Shown in pieces: positions 55,983 to 64,000 of a stretch of DNA of 64,000 nucleotides. A program made the position numbers and the translations under genes. A model generated the notes under the pieces. That model worked only from the letters and a program-made list of their open reading frames with translations, ran no database searches and was not told the origin of the DNA. The first letter of the stretch is position 1. Every line of letters starts with the position of its first letter. The stretch covers positions 62,001 through 126,000 of IMG/VR virus record IMGVR_UViG_3300050014_000310. One strand, given 5' to 3'. Source of the stretch: a virus.

Positions 55983-56966
55983 GTGAGCGTGATCGCCATA
56001 GAGAGAACCCCGAACCTTATAGCTGCGGAGATCAACGACATCAAGGGGCAGACCCGGACCATGATCCTCTATAGCAGCATCGAGATCGGCCGGCGCCTGG
56101 TCGAGGCCAAGGCGATGATCGACCACGGGGAGTGGGGCAACTGGCTGGAGCAATCGGTTGATTACTCCAAGAGCACGGCCAATAACCTGATGAAAATATT
56201 CGAGGAGTACGGCACCGATCGTACCAATCTCCTCGGCCATACTTCAAATCTCCAAGCGCTTGGAGATTTGAGTTACACGCAGGCGGTAGCACTCTTAGGC
56301 ATCCCCCGGGATGAGCGGGAGCATTTCGTCGAGGATCACGACCTTGAGAGCCTTTCCACCCGGGAGTTGCAGAAGGCCATCAAGGAAAAGCAGGAACTCG
56401 AGCGACAGTTGGCAGAGGCCGAGGCCGGCCTTCGGGAAAAGGTGAGGCAAGAGCAACTATTCGAGGAGAAGCTGACCGAGGCGGAACAGCAGACAAATTT
56501 GGCGGTCAAGCAAGCCCAGAGTGCCGATCGGGCAATCAAGGCCAAGGAGCATGACATCGACCTCTTGCACGAGAGGATCACAGGACTGACGGAGCGACTT
56601 GAAACCGCCCAGGCTGCCGGCAATGACGATGAGGTGGCCACACTCCGGGAGCAGCTCGCTGAAGCTAACAAGGACCTGACAACATCCGCTGATCGCATCG
56701 ATGAACTCGAGGCCCAACTCAAGGCGAAGCCGATCGAGACCACGGCCACGACGGTCGAGGAGCGGATCCCTGAGGACGTGCAAAAGGAGCTGGCCGAACT
56801 CCGGAAGCAGAGCCCGGCGGTCGTCAGATTCAGGGCACACTTCGATGCCCTAGTGAGCGGATTCCAGAAGCTGCTCGAGGACCTGGCCGAGATGCAGGGA
56901 TTAGATCATGACAAATATCGGGGCGCCGTGAGCGGACTGATCGGCAAGATGTCGGAGAGGCTGTAA
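55983..56966 (+). CDS. DUF3102 protein with long coiled coil
   Basis: 327 residues from GTG after GAAGGAGGAATAAAC. DUF3102 N terminus ('IEIGRRLVEAKAMIDHGEWG', 'VDYSKSTANNLMKIFEEYG') is followed by about 170 residues of coiled coil and an 'AVVRFRAHFDALVSGF' ending. Such proteins are common in Bacillota phages and ICEs, perhaps in replication or partition. Confidence 0.8.
   Translation: MSVIAIERTPNLIAAEINDIKGQTRTMILYSSIEIGRRLVEAKAMIDHGEWGNWLEQSVDYSKSTANNLMKIFEEYGTDRTNLLGHTSNLQALGDLSYTQAVALLGIPRDEREHFVEDHDLESLSTRELQKAIKEKQELERQLAEAEAGLREKVRQEQLFEEKLTEAEQQTNLAVKQAQSADRAIKAKEHDIDLLHERITGLTERLETAQAAGNDDEVATLREQLAEANKDLTTSADRIDELEAQLKAKPIETTATTVEERIPEDVQKELAELRKQSPAVVRFRAHFDALVSGFQKLLEDLAEMQGLDHDKYRGAVSGLIGKMSERL
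56244..56271. repeat. 28-bp perfect palindrome inside DUF3102 gene
   Basis: TCAAATCTCCAAGC (56244-56257) is followed immediately by its reverse complement. It encodes part of 'TSNLQALGDLSYT', a position where relatives also have a leucine-rich loop. It could be a protein-binding site or cruciform. Confidence 0.7.
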
Positions 56967-57020
56967 AAGGCGTGTGGTTAGGTGCCGCTGGAGCGACTAG
57001 AACCCACACGGGAGGAAGAT

Positions 57021-57416
57021 ATGAAACTCTACCACTTCACAGCGAATCATTTTGTGCCTGAGATAAAGCGTAGCGGGCTGACCCTGGGGATGTTCCCGAT
57101 ACTTGACGAGCATGGGAACCTGGTCCGGATGCTGGATAAATGGCAGTGGCTGACGGATGAGCGCCGGCCGGAGGAGCAGAGCTGGGCGACCAGCGAGGGC
57201 CTGGAGTACAGCCGGACGGAGACCAGGCTGACGATAGCTATCCCTAAGTCGCACCGGTACCAACTGCATAAGGCTCGGGACTTGCCTAAATATCGGTGGC
57301 CGTTCCCTAAATCGGCATGGACGATTATCACGGACTGGTCAGGAAGCGAACACTGGTATGTATACTTCGGGAATGTACCATCCGGATGGATCAGGGAGAT
57401 TGAAGCTACAGCTTAA
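57021..57416 (+). CDS. Hypothetical protein with ART-like start
   Basis: 131 residues from ATG 57021 (GGGAGGAAGAT). 'MKLYHFTANHFVPEIKRSGL' resembles the first strand-helix of ADP-ribosyltransferase-like proteins, and 'WTIITDWSGSEHWYVYFGNV' follows. Family not established; catalytic Glu not assigned. It could be a host-modifying enzyme or merely fold-related. Confidence 0.6.
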   Translation: MKLYHFTANHFVPEIKRSGLTLGMFPILDEHGNLVRMLDKWQWLTDERRPEEQSWATSEGLEYSRTETRLTIAIPKSHRYQLHKARDLPKYRWPFPKSAWTIITDWSGSEHWYVYFGNVPSGWIREIEATA

Positions 57417-57436
57417 GGCTATTGGGGGCAGGAGAA

Positions 57437-58261
57437 TTGGCGAGACAGCGCTTTATACATCCCGAACTATGGACAGATCCAACGGTAGGACAATTACCAC
57501 CGCTCGAGCGTCTTCTTTTCATCGGTTGCTTCTCAAACGCTGACGATGAGGGGCGACTCCTTGGCAACCCAGCCTATCTGAGATCGACGGTCTTTCCCTA
57601 TGACGATTTCACCATCGACCAGGTGCGGGAGATGCGGGATCACGTCATTGAGCACTGTAAAAACATCATTCTCTATGAGGCCGATGGTCTTGAATACCTG
57701 GCCTTTACCAAGTGGGAGAGATACCAAAAACCTAAATACGCCAAGTCTTCCAAGCTGCCTGTACCGCCCGAGAAAAATAATGGAGAAAGCTTTCTCCAAA
57801 ATGGGGGAAAAGATGGAGAACATTTGCCGGAAGACTTACTCCCTAGATTGGGTAGGGTTGGGTTGGGTTTGGATCTAGATAGGGTTGGGTTGGGTAGGGA
57901 TGAGATTCCGCCGCCCACCCCTGACGATGACCAGTTGTTTATAGCTGAACTGAAACAAATACTGGCCTACCCCTTCGACGAGCAGAAGGACTCAGAAAAC
58001 TTGAAACAATTAAGGGCGGATTTCCCAACGCTGAACCTACTGTCGGAGGTCAAGGCCTGGCGCACATACAAGCGGGACAAGCCGCTAAAGAAGGATTCCA
58101 ACCCACGCTTGCAGTTCAGAAAGTGGTGTCAGATATCCCTGGAGAAACTGGAGAAGGAGGCACAAGCTCATGAAACCCATGTCGGAACTGATACGAGACC
58201 TGCAGCAGGCTCAGCTCAATCGAAATACCCGATGCACTTCGAAACCGGAGACACAAGCTGA
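57437..58261 (+). CDS. Phage replication initiator-like protein
   Basis: 274 residues from TTG 57437 so that it starts (M)ARQRFIHPELW, typical of its relatives; TTG 57422 is an alternative. 'RLLFIGCFSNADDEGRLLGN' and 'LRSTVFPYDDFTIDQVREM' resemble phage DnaD-like replisome organisers. The middle contains a Gly/Leu/Arg-Asp low-complexity repeat (LGRVGLGLDLDRVGLGRDE). Precedes the DnaC-like gene, which overlaps its end. Confidence 0.68.
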   Translation: MARQRFIHPELWTDPTVGQLPPLERLLFIGCFSNADDEGRLLGNPAYLRSTVFPYDDFTIDQVREMRDHVIEHCKNIILYEADGLEYLAFTKWERYQKPKYAKSSKLPVPPEKNNGESFLQNGGKDGEHLPEDLLPRLGRVGLGLDLDRVGLGRDEIPPPTPDDDQLFIAELKQILAYPFDEQKDSENLKQLRADFPTLNLLSEVKAWRTYKRDKPLKKDSNPRLQFRKWCQISLEKLEKEAQAHETHVGTDTRPAAGSAQSKYPMHFETGDTS

Positions 58262-58769
58262 TTGCCCGTTCTGCGGCGACAAGGGCATGGTGCTCCGGGA
58301 GCGCAACGGGGAATGGTATGCCAGCCCCTGCCGATGCGTGGAGCAAAAGGCGATCGAGCGGATGATCGAGACCTCCGGCCTGGACGATAACGAGCGGGAA
58401 ATCCGGCTGGTGGACTTCAACGTGACGAAGAGCACGATTGCCATGTTCAAGGCGGTGCATAAATACCTCGAGGAGTTCCCGGAGCTTTACAAATCCCGGG
58501 CGATCGCAAAGGGGTTGGCCCTGGCCGGCTGGGTGGGCGTCGGTAAGACGATGTTGGTGCAGGCGATTGCAAACGAGTTCCTGGACCGGCGGATCCCAGT
58601 AGTCTTCGTAGTGACCCCGGCCCTGATCGGTGAGCTCCGGGCTTCACAGTTCGAGCCTGGCGGCCGTGCGCTTGAAGAAAAGATCGAGGCGCTCTCTGCT
58701 GTCGAGGTGGCCATTTTCGATGATGTGTCCAAGGAGAGCGTGACCGAGTGGGTGCAGACTTCTGGGTAG
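58170..58769 (+). CDS. DnaC-like helicase loader, C-terminally truncated
   Basis: 199 residues, where family members have about 270-300. Zinc-like Cys at 32, 35, 54 and 56; Walker A GWVGVGKT (120-127); Walker B VAIFDDV (180-186). The protein stops ten residues after Walker B, so sensor and arginine-finger parts are absent and it is unlikely to work. The next gene overlaps in another frame, suggesting a deletion that joined two genes. Confidence 0.75.
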   Translation: MKPMSELIRDLQQAQLNRNTRCTSKPETQADCPFCGDKGMVLRERNGEWYASPCRCVEQKAIERMIETSGLDDNEREIRLVDFNVTKSTIAMFKAVHKYLEEFPELYKSRAIAKGLALAGWVGVGKTMLVQAIANEFLDRRIPVVFVVTPALIGELRASQFEPGGRALEEKIEALSAVEVAIFDDVSKESVTEWVQTSG

Positions 58770-59527
58770 AGCCTGATCTGTGCAGTGCCTGTGTGACGCT
58801 ATATTGCAGTAAAGCCAAGAAATATGATACCTGCCCTGAGCAGCCGGACTGGAGCAGTTGCTGGAGAGAGGGAGAGCCCTGCAGCTATCTCAAGTGGAAG
58901 CCAAGTGGCCTGACTCCGGAAGAGCAGGAAGCGGATGACGCCGAGCACCAGGCGGCATATGAGCAGGAGATCGCTGAGCAGGGCGCTGCGGTCAAGGTTG
59001 GGCCGGACCAGGAAGTCGTTACCCAGAAATATTACTGTGATTACTCAAGCCCTCACCATAGACATTGTTTATGCCCACCTGAAGTAAGTCCAACAGACGA
59101 CCAATGCGCTACGTGCCCTTTCCTGAAACCTTGCTGGCCAGATAGCTGCGAAGTCTGCGATCCGACAGACGGATCCCCTATCGTTTGCGGTCCGAAGTGC
59201 CCACATTTCGAAGACAAGCCCAAGCCGGTCCAGGAAGAGGAACCGGTCCAGGAAGCCGCAGCTACTCCGGAGCCCGAGCAAGGCGAAACGCCGGTGGTCC
59301 AGGAGCCCAAACCAGAGAAGAAGACCAGGGCGAAGAAACCTGCACCGGAGAAGGTAGCACAACCGGTCCAGGAGACACCGGCAGCTCCGGCACCCCAGGT
59401 CCAGGAAGCCACCGGCGATCCGCTCACTGATGCGATCGCCAAAATCAAGGCTGAGATGGCCGAAAAGGTCAGCAGCTACACCAAGGTGATCGGTAACTTC
59501 CTGCTTGCGCACCTGGATGCGAATTAG
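58748..59527 (+). CDS. Cys-rich protein with Pro/Glu repeat linker; N terminus altered
   Basis: 259 residues from GTG 58748 within the truncated dnaC. 'DLCSACVTLYC', 'CATCPFLKPCWPDSCEVC' and similar motifs give over 15 Cys. The middle is rich in PVQE repeats also found in the pcfK-like gene. The helical C terminus ('AIAKIKAEMAEKVSSYTKVI') is compact. Missing ribosome site supports loss of its original 5' end. Confidence 0.55.
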   Translation: MGADFWVEPDLCSACVTLYCSKAKKYDTCPEQPDWSSCWREGEPCSYLKWKPSGLTPEEQEADDAEHQAAYEQEIAEQGAAVKVGPDQEVVTQKYYCDYSSPHHRHCLCPPEVSPTDDQCATCPFLKPCWPDSCEVCDPTDGSPIVCGPKCPHFEDKPKPVQEEEPVQEAAATPEPEQGETPVVQEPKPEKKTRAKKPAPEKVAQPVQETPAAPAPQVQEATGDPLTDAIAKIKAEMAEKVSSYTKVIGNFLLAHLDAN

Positions 59528-59669
59528 AATTTTGCGCTTTTACCGGATTTTATATGCCCTGAAAGGTTTGATAAATAAGGATTCATTGTTGGCCATCCAG
59601 GTTGCTCCACTCTGGAATGTGACGCTCATGTTAGAAGTTTGTTAGAAGCATGGATAGGAGATGGATTGG

Positions 59670-59810
59670 ATGCTCATCGTCGCCTTGGTACTCGTCGCAT
59701 TGGCATCACTGGCCACGCTCTATGAACTGCGCTATCGTCAGCAGAAGGAGAGGGAGATCGAGGACAAGAAGGCTATCGTCAGGATCGTCCGCCACTGGTT
59801 CAGCCGGTAA
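59670..59810 (+). CDS. Single-span membrane small protein
   Basis: 46 residues: 'MLIVALVLVALASLATLYEL' is a transmembrane helix followed by a basic tail. GGAG lies ten bases upstream. Overlaps the next mini-gene by one base (TAATG). Confidence 0.45.
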   Translation: MLIVALVLVALASLATLYELRYRQQKEREIEDKKAIVRIVRHWFSR

Positions 59811-59878
59811 TGGAAGCCATAGGCATCGTTGTAATCCTGGCGTTCCTTCTGTCCATCTTCAGCGATGATGATCCCTAA
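59810..59878 (+). CDS. Membrane micropeptide
   Basis: 22 residues, 'MEAIGIVVILAFLLSIFSDD', coupled to the preceding small gene. Its end overlaps the convergent gene at 59875. Too short to be certain. Confidence 0.3.
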   Translation: MEAIGIVVILAFLLSIFSDDDP

Positions 59879-60066
59879 TGCAGCTTCTTCAGCGTCTTGG
59901 CAAGGTTGGCCTGCTTCGCTGTTGTCGGGTTGCTGCTGTTGGCGGCTTTCTTCAAAAACGCCGGTTTGATTGTTCCAGCCTTGGTCAAGCCTCCGGCCAC
60001 CTTCGCTTTCTTGGCCAGAGCTCCAGGATGCTTTGAAACGGCCTTCTTAATCCAATTTCCTGCCAT
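59875..60066 (-). CDS. Small basic phage protein
   Basis: 63 residues, very Lys/Ala-rich: 'MAGNWIKKAVSKHPGALAKK'. Similar short basic proteins are common among virion-associated genes of podo- and siphoviruses. May bind DNA or act in packaging. Coding on the opposite strand to the preceding genes. Confidence 0.6.
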   Translation of the reverse strand: MAGNWIKKAVSKHPGALAKKAKVAGGLTKAGTIKPAFLKKAANSSNPTTAKQANLAKTLKKLH

Positions 60067-60079
60067 GCGCTTTTCCTCC

Positions 60080-61423
60080 TTATATGAGTTTGTATTGCCT
60101 TAATTTGTGATACCTGGTCAACGGCAGCCGGGGATCGTCCTCCTCGTCGATGTCATCCCGGGCGTACTTGGTGGCGCAATGGAATTGGAAGAACTTTTTC
60201 CGCAGCTCCGCAAAACTTCCTTCCGGGTTCTCGCCGGTCGCCGTGATGATCGCTATAGCATCGTCGCCGGTGGTCATCAGCTCCCCGCTTTTCATGTAGC
60301 AATCCCATAACCACACATCGGGCATCATCTCTGCCGGGAAGTCGATCATCTGGTCTGGTGTCTCTGAATCGTTGAACAGGCGCAGAGAGGTCGCTACCTG
60401 GTCTGTGGCGAATGCTTTTTCGGGATCGAGCTTGCCGTCCATGTAGCCAGCCAGGAACTGCCCTACGTCGATCTTCAGCAGGGCAAAGGTGGAGAATATC
60501 GCATTATAGCCGAAGCGCGAGCCGCAGACCTCCAGCGCCCAATACTTGTCCAGGGAGTGATCGTAAATCACCGATATATCCAGAAGCCCCGTGCCGATGT
60601 TCTTCGCTGCGTATGCGTCTAGCTTTGCGTTCGTGGCCATCCTCAGCGGAGAGTCCGGCGGCAGGATGGCGTCGATCGAGAAAGCGCAGCCCGTTTGAAC
60701 CTCGCACATCGGGTTGTACTTCAATTTATCCTCAAGGTTGAGGCAGCAGAGAACCGGTTTGCCTTCGTAATACCATGTTTCGATGGCGATCTCCTCGCCG
60801 GCCACCTTCTCCTGAAGCAGAAAGGGCTCCGCGTCGATCAGCTTCGCCTCGGCGGTAAGTTTCTGGATCAGTTCGTCGTTTGAATCGCTGGCCACCTGAG
60901 TAACCACAGCCGGGTTATCCGACTTCAGCACATACAGTTTATCGGCATTCTTCTGCAAGAACTCAATGGCTTTCTTGCTGCTTCCCTTGCCGAACTCCTG
61001 CTGCTCCGGGATATCAAGGCCGGACTTGCCCAGGACCCGCAGTGTGGCATCGCGGTCCTTCTCCAGCTCATAGCCTACCTTCGAGCCTCCAAGCACCAAG
61101 CAGCCCTTCTTACGCAGCGCTTCGGAGAACTGGCTGCCGTATATCTGATCGAAGATGTAATAGACCCCATCGCCCTTGTGCGCCTGCTTGACCACATCAG
61201 AGGCCCATACCTTATCCACCAGGCCGGTGCCGTTCTGGTCCAGGTATTTCATTCTCTTGGCCCATTCCTTGGATTGCTTCGCGTCCCTTGCTGCCACGAT
61301 CTTGCCGGTTTTCTCCCACGGTTTGATCATGGCCAGTTTAACCTTGTATCCTTCGTATTTCAGCCGTATTGCAATGGCCAGGCCTGAATGATCGGCGGTG
61401 AAGATGATGAACTGTTTTTTCAT
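60080..61423 (-). CDS. ATP-grasp protein, PurD-like
   Basis: 447 residues from ATG 61423 (AAGGAGCAACTG). N-terminal Rossmann-like strand ('FIIFTADHSGLAIAIRLKYE'), a central ATP-grasp region ('LYVLKSDNPAVVTQVASDSN', 'FLLQEKVAGEEIAIETWYYE') and 'YWALEVCGSRFGYNAIFSTF' near the metal site resemble phosphoribosylamine-glycine ligase. Phage homologues occur beside polyvalent proteins, as here. Substrate not established. Confidence 0.72.
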   Translation of the reverse strand: MKKQFIIFTADHSGLAIAIRLKYEGYKVKLAMIKPWEKTGKIVAARDAKQSKEWAKRMKYLDQNGTGLVDKVWASDVVKQAHKGDGVYYIFDQIYGSQFSEALRKKGCLVLGGSKVGYELEKDRDATLRVLGKSGLDIPEQQEFGKGSSKKAIEFLQKNADKLYVLKSDNPAVVTQVASDSNDELIQKLTAEAKLIDAEPFLLQEKVAGEEIAIETWYYEGKPVLCCLNLEDKLKYNPMCEVQTGCAFSIDAILPPDSPLRMATNAKLDAYAAKNIGTGLLDISVIYDHSLDKYWALEVCGSRFGYNAIFSTFALLKIDVGQFLAGYMDGKLDPEKAFATDQVATSLRLFNDSETPDQMIDFPAEMMPDVWLWDCYMKSGELMTTGDDAIAIITATGENPEGSFAELRKKFFQFHCATKYARDDIDEEDDPRLPLTRYHKLRQYKLI

Positions 61424-61533
61424 CAGTTGCTCCTTTCCACATCTCCCGGCTCCGTAATCACCGGATAATTGCATTCATCGCAGAAGTTATCGAAGGGATC
61501 GCAAATGAGGCAGACAATCGGGCATTTGGTCAC
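61423..61533 (-). CDS. Cys-rich micropeptide
   Basis: 36 residues from GTG 61533 whose first bases overlap the preceding stop (GTGA), with AGGGGG upstream. 'KCPIVCLICDPFDNFCDECN' forms a zinc-type site. It ends overlapping the ATP-grasp ATG. Confidence 0.55.
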   Translation of the reverse strand: MTKCPIVCLICDPFDNFCDECNYPVITEPGDVERSN

Positions 61534-64000
61534 TGCGACAATCCCCCTACCCGCTGTATTATCTGTTGCATGATCTGCTGCTGCCTCTGTTTCAGCGCAG
61601 TAGCAGTCTGATCCTTCTGGGCCTGGGATAGTGTCTTGCTGCCCTGCACATTCTGGATCGCCTTGGTGAGAGCTCCCATCTGTGTGGCCACCTTATCCAC
61701 CGATTTCGCCAGACCAGGGTTATAGTCTTTGGACTTGACACCCTTCTGCTTAAAATCGGCCACAGACTGGTCCAGCTTTGTTTTCAGGTTGTAGAAGTTG
61801 TTGTCCACATCATTCGCTTTGGATGGATCGGCAATCAGGTCTGTCTGCAATGTCTTAGCCGGGTTCAATACCTGAGTCAAGACACCGCCGTAAGACTGAG
61901 CTAAATAGTCTATGTTCTTCGGGGCAATAGCGCTGTAGCCCCGTAAAGGGGTTTTATTCAATTCCCCGCCGAGCCAATTAGCGGCAGCGGTGTCGCTCTT
62001 GTCTCCCTGAAGTCCCGGGGACAGAGAGGACAATTTCTGGGATACAATCGGGCCTCCTGAATAGGATTTGTTTGCCCACACCTGAAACAATGGATCGAAG
62101 ATGGTGCTCACGTCGAGCGGTAGGAGAACCTTGCCGATCTGCCCGTACCAGTCATCTAATTGCTTCGGGTCCTGCTTGTCTATCGCCGTTATGATGTGCT
62201 CAGGTATGGTCGAGAAAAGAAGGCCCCACGCCTTGGGCTTCTCGATCTTGATGAACTTATTAGGGATACCGTTTGCATCCCGAGAAGCATAATCGGGAAC
62301 ACAATAGTAATTATCCTTATCGCTCTGTGAGAGGCCGGGGATGTTTCTTTTGGGATCGCCAACATAGTAGGGGTTGTTCCTGTTCGCCCCATACGTCAGC
62401 ATTTGGCCTACGGTTAAAAGAGCAATCGCGCCGCCGATTGTTTGGGCAGGGCGCGAGATAAGCGATCTTGCCATCGCGTCCACACCTTGAATCCCGGCAT
62501 TGACGAACATCCCGCCGATGTTCCCAAACTGAAATTCTCCATGTCTTCCGAAGTTGATTCCTAATGCCTGAGTTTCAGCGAAAGCCTTTTCCGTTCCTGC
62601 GCCCGAAGCGAGCTGCCTTTTGAACTCAGCCAGCCGCGCCGTGTTGGTCAGGGTCGTATTTACCTTTGTTATGATCTGCTTTGCCGTGGTCGATACTTTT
62701 CCGCCCAGGGCTCTCTTCGCAGGGTTGAGGTCTTCAAACGTATCCTGGTTGCCTGAAAACCCTTGCTTGCCGCCGCCCAATGCTTTGAACTCGGCGAGGT
62801 CGTCGGTGTCGTTTCCGAAGTTCCCTTTCATCACTTCCCCGAAGGCTTTGACGAACTGGAAAGGATATCGCGCCCAATCCACCGGGTTTAGCTGATTAAT
62901 CGTCTTACTGGTCAGGAAATACCCAGGCTGTTCAATCGCCGGCTGTTTCAAAAGAGTAAAGAACGTGTTGAATCCGGCCTGGAGATTGGACGCCAGGTGC
63001 GTTCCCCTGGAGACTACCCTGAGGAAGCTGGGCACTTGCTCCGGCGCGAGATGTCTGACTGTGTTTCTCATTTCAGTGTTGTCAATCTTCATCGCTACGG
63101 CTTTACCGTTTACCCTGGTCGTCCATGTATTCCCGTGTTTTTGGATGAACTGGTCCTCTTCTTCCCGGTCTTTCTCGTCGGTCTCATCGCCCATCGCTTT
63201 GGCGGGGTCTTCGTGCATCTCGTCGGAATCCCTGATCGCTTTCGTTCCCGCTTCCCTTGCCGCCATCTCGTTTTTGGGATCGGACGCCAGCCGAATGCCT
63301 AGTTCGTTCACTTCTTTGGGATACTGCTGAAGGTCGTTGTAGACCGAGCCGGAGAGCTTATTGTCCATCGCCCTTCTGGTCGTTCTCAGGATTGAGTCCT
63401 GAATAGCGTAGAAGTGAGACTGCAAAGGTCGTTCCGATCCGGTAAATCTCATACCCAGGGCGTGGGTCTCGGTCTCTGCCGCTCCATGAACACGGTAGAA
63501 TGGAGTGTACGCGGGATCACCCTTTTCCATGTTTGCCCACGTTTTTTCCGAGACGAGTCCGGTATCTACCATCCAGGCCTTGCCCCATGTTCGGTTCCAT
63601 GAATAATACTGATCGGCTCTTGCTTTGAAATCGGGGTGTTGCTTTTCAAATTCATCGATTATTGCCTGGACCTTAGCAGAGGACGTCTTGTTGATCTCTT
63701 TCACGTTTTCCCTAGCCTTGTCGTAGGCGTCTTGGTATGTCTGGATAATAGCGGGGTCTTCTTTGTCATCCTTGACCTTATCCAATGCTTCCTTTGCGCT
63801 GTCCACTGAGGCGGTATCTTCTTCGTCTGCCGGAGCGAGACCGTAGCTTTTAGGATAGACCGCTTGCCCCTTTGCTACCTTATAGACGGCCCTCTTCGCC
63901 GTCAAATAATCTTCCCAATCCTTAACATCCTCTTTCGGCATATCCAGCACGGAAGCGAGGGAAGGGAGTGGGTTGCCACCTACATCGGATAGGATCTTTC
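61530..64000 (-). CDS. LPD38-type large polyvalent protein (5' end beyond window)
   Basis: At least 823 residues; the frame stays open to the window edge ('ILSDVGGNPLPSLASVLDMP'), so the start lies outside. 'NLQAGFNTFFTLLKQPAIEQ' and 'AMARSLISRPAQTIGGAIAL' fit the large polyvalent-protein-associated LPD38 domain, found in giant phage and ICE proteins delivered into hosts. A hydrophobic segment lies near the middle ('AQTIGGAIALLTVGQMLTYG') and coiled coils near both ends. Probably an ejected internal virion protein. Confidence 0.75.
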   Translation of the reverse strand, partial: KILSDVGGNPLPSLASVLDMPKEDVKDWEDYLTAKRAVYKVAKGQAVYPKSYGLAPADEEDTASVDSAKEALDKVKDDKEDPAIIQTYQDAYDKARENVKEINKTSSAKVQAIIDEFEKQHPDFKARADQYYSWNRTWGKAWMVDTGLVSEKTWANMEKGDPAYTPFYRVHGAAETETHALGMRFTGSERPLQSHFYAIQDSILRTTRRAMDNKLSGSVYNDLQQYPKEVNELGIRLASDPKNEMAAREAGTKAIRDSDEMHEDPAKAMGDETDEKDREEEDQFIQKHGNTWTTRVNGKAVAMKIDNTEMRNTVRHLAPEQVPSFLRVVSRGTHLASNLQAGFNTFFTLLKQPAIEQPGYFLTSKTINQLNPVDWARYPFQFVKAFGEVMKGNFGNDTDDLAEFKALGGGKQGFSGNQDTFEDLNPAKRALGGKVSTTAKQIITKVNTTLTNTARLAEFKRQLASGAGTEKAFAETQALGINFGRHGEFQFGNIGGMFVNAGIQGVDAMARSLISRPAQTIGGAIALLTVGQMLTYGANRNNPYYVGDPKRNIPGLSQSDKDNYYCVPDYASRDANGIPNKFIKIEKPKAWGLLFSTIPEHIITAIDKQDPKQLDDWYGQIGKVLLPLDVSTIFDPLFQVWANKSYSGGPIVSQKLSSLSPGLQGDKSDTAAANWLGGELNKTPLRGYSAIAPKNIDYLAQSYGGVLTQVLNPAKTLQTDLIADPSKANDVDNNFYNLKTKLDQSVADFKQKGVKSKDYNPGLAKSVDKVATQMGALTKAIQNVQGSKTLSQAQKDQTATALKQRQQQIMQQIIQRVGGLSQ

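Noticed and set aside
1-64000. CRISPR array or insertion sequence
   Set aside because: No regularly spaced repeats with unique spacers and no transposase-like protein were seen.

Overview
The window is phage DNA, apparently two temperate phages or phage-derived elements joined head to tail at a tRNA-derived attachment sequence. The host is probably a low-to-mid GC Bacillota, perhaps an anaerobic clostridial or negativicute lineage. This is inferred from near-universal AGGAGG-type ribosome binding sites, GTG/TTG starts and family content; no host gene is present to confirm it.

Element A (about 1-54,050) is a contractile-tailed (myovirus-type) prophage. Its late genes run leftwards on the minus strand: small and large terminase (27.3-24.8 kb), portal, MuF-like minor head protein, two surface/fibre-like proteins, a 2213-family head protease with a nested scaffold, cement protein, DUF2184 major capsid protein, neck and head-completion proteins, tail terminator, DUF3383 sheath, tube, tail-assembly chaperone with a -1 frameshift, tape measure, Dit-like protein, baseplate plug and a lysozyme-hub fusion. 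Between 27.4 and 51.8 kb lies the minus-strand early region: many small Cys-rich proteins, a BRO antirepressor, an iteron-rich origin candidate beside a Prim-Pol/SF3 helicase, a radical-SAM protein, a MazG-like pyrophosphohydrolase, a DNA methyltransferase and a Sak4-like recombination ATPase. The lysogeny switch (51.6-52.4 kb) has a Cro-like gene, a strong leftward promoter with operator-like repeats, and a frameshifted repressor. A tyrosine integrase reads rightwards into the attachment site.

The outstanding system is a diversity-generating retroelement (DGR) signature at 18.58-18.86 kb. A template repeat lies just downstream of a fibre-like target gene and matches its 3' end. Over 105 aligned bases, all 27 differences fall at template adenines (27 of 31 adenines changed) and none of the 74 other positions differ. 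A GC-rich hairpin lies between the two repeats. No reverse transcriptase or Avd gene is visible in the window; an oppositely oriented HNH homing endonuclease gene sits where they would be expected.

Element A also carries six HNH endonuclease genes. Two are preceded by a shared, covarying RNA-like leader, and a third has its ribosome binding site inside a 12-bp hairpin.

Element B (about 54,106-64,000) begins at the 3' half of a tRNA-Ala gene fused to a pcfK-like gene lacking its start. It continues with pcfJ-like, DUF3102, replication-initiator-like and truncated DnaC-like genes on the plus strand, then ATP-grasp and LPD38-type polyvalent protein genes on the minus strand. Truncations suggest that at least its left part is decaying.
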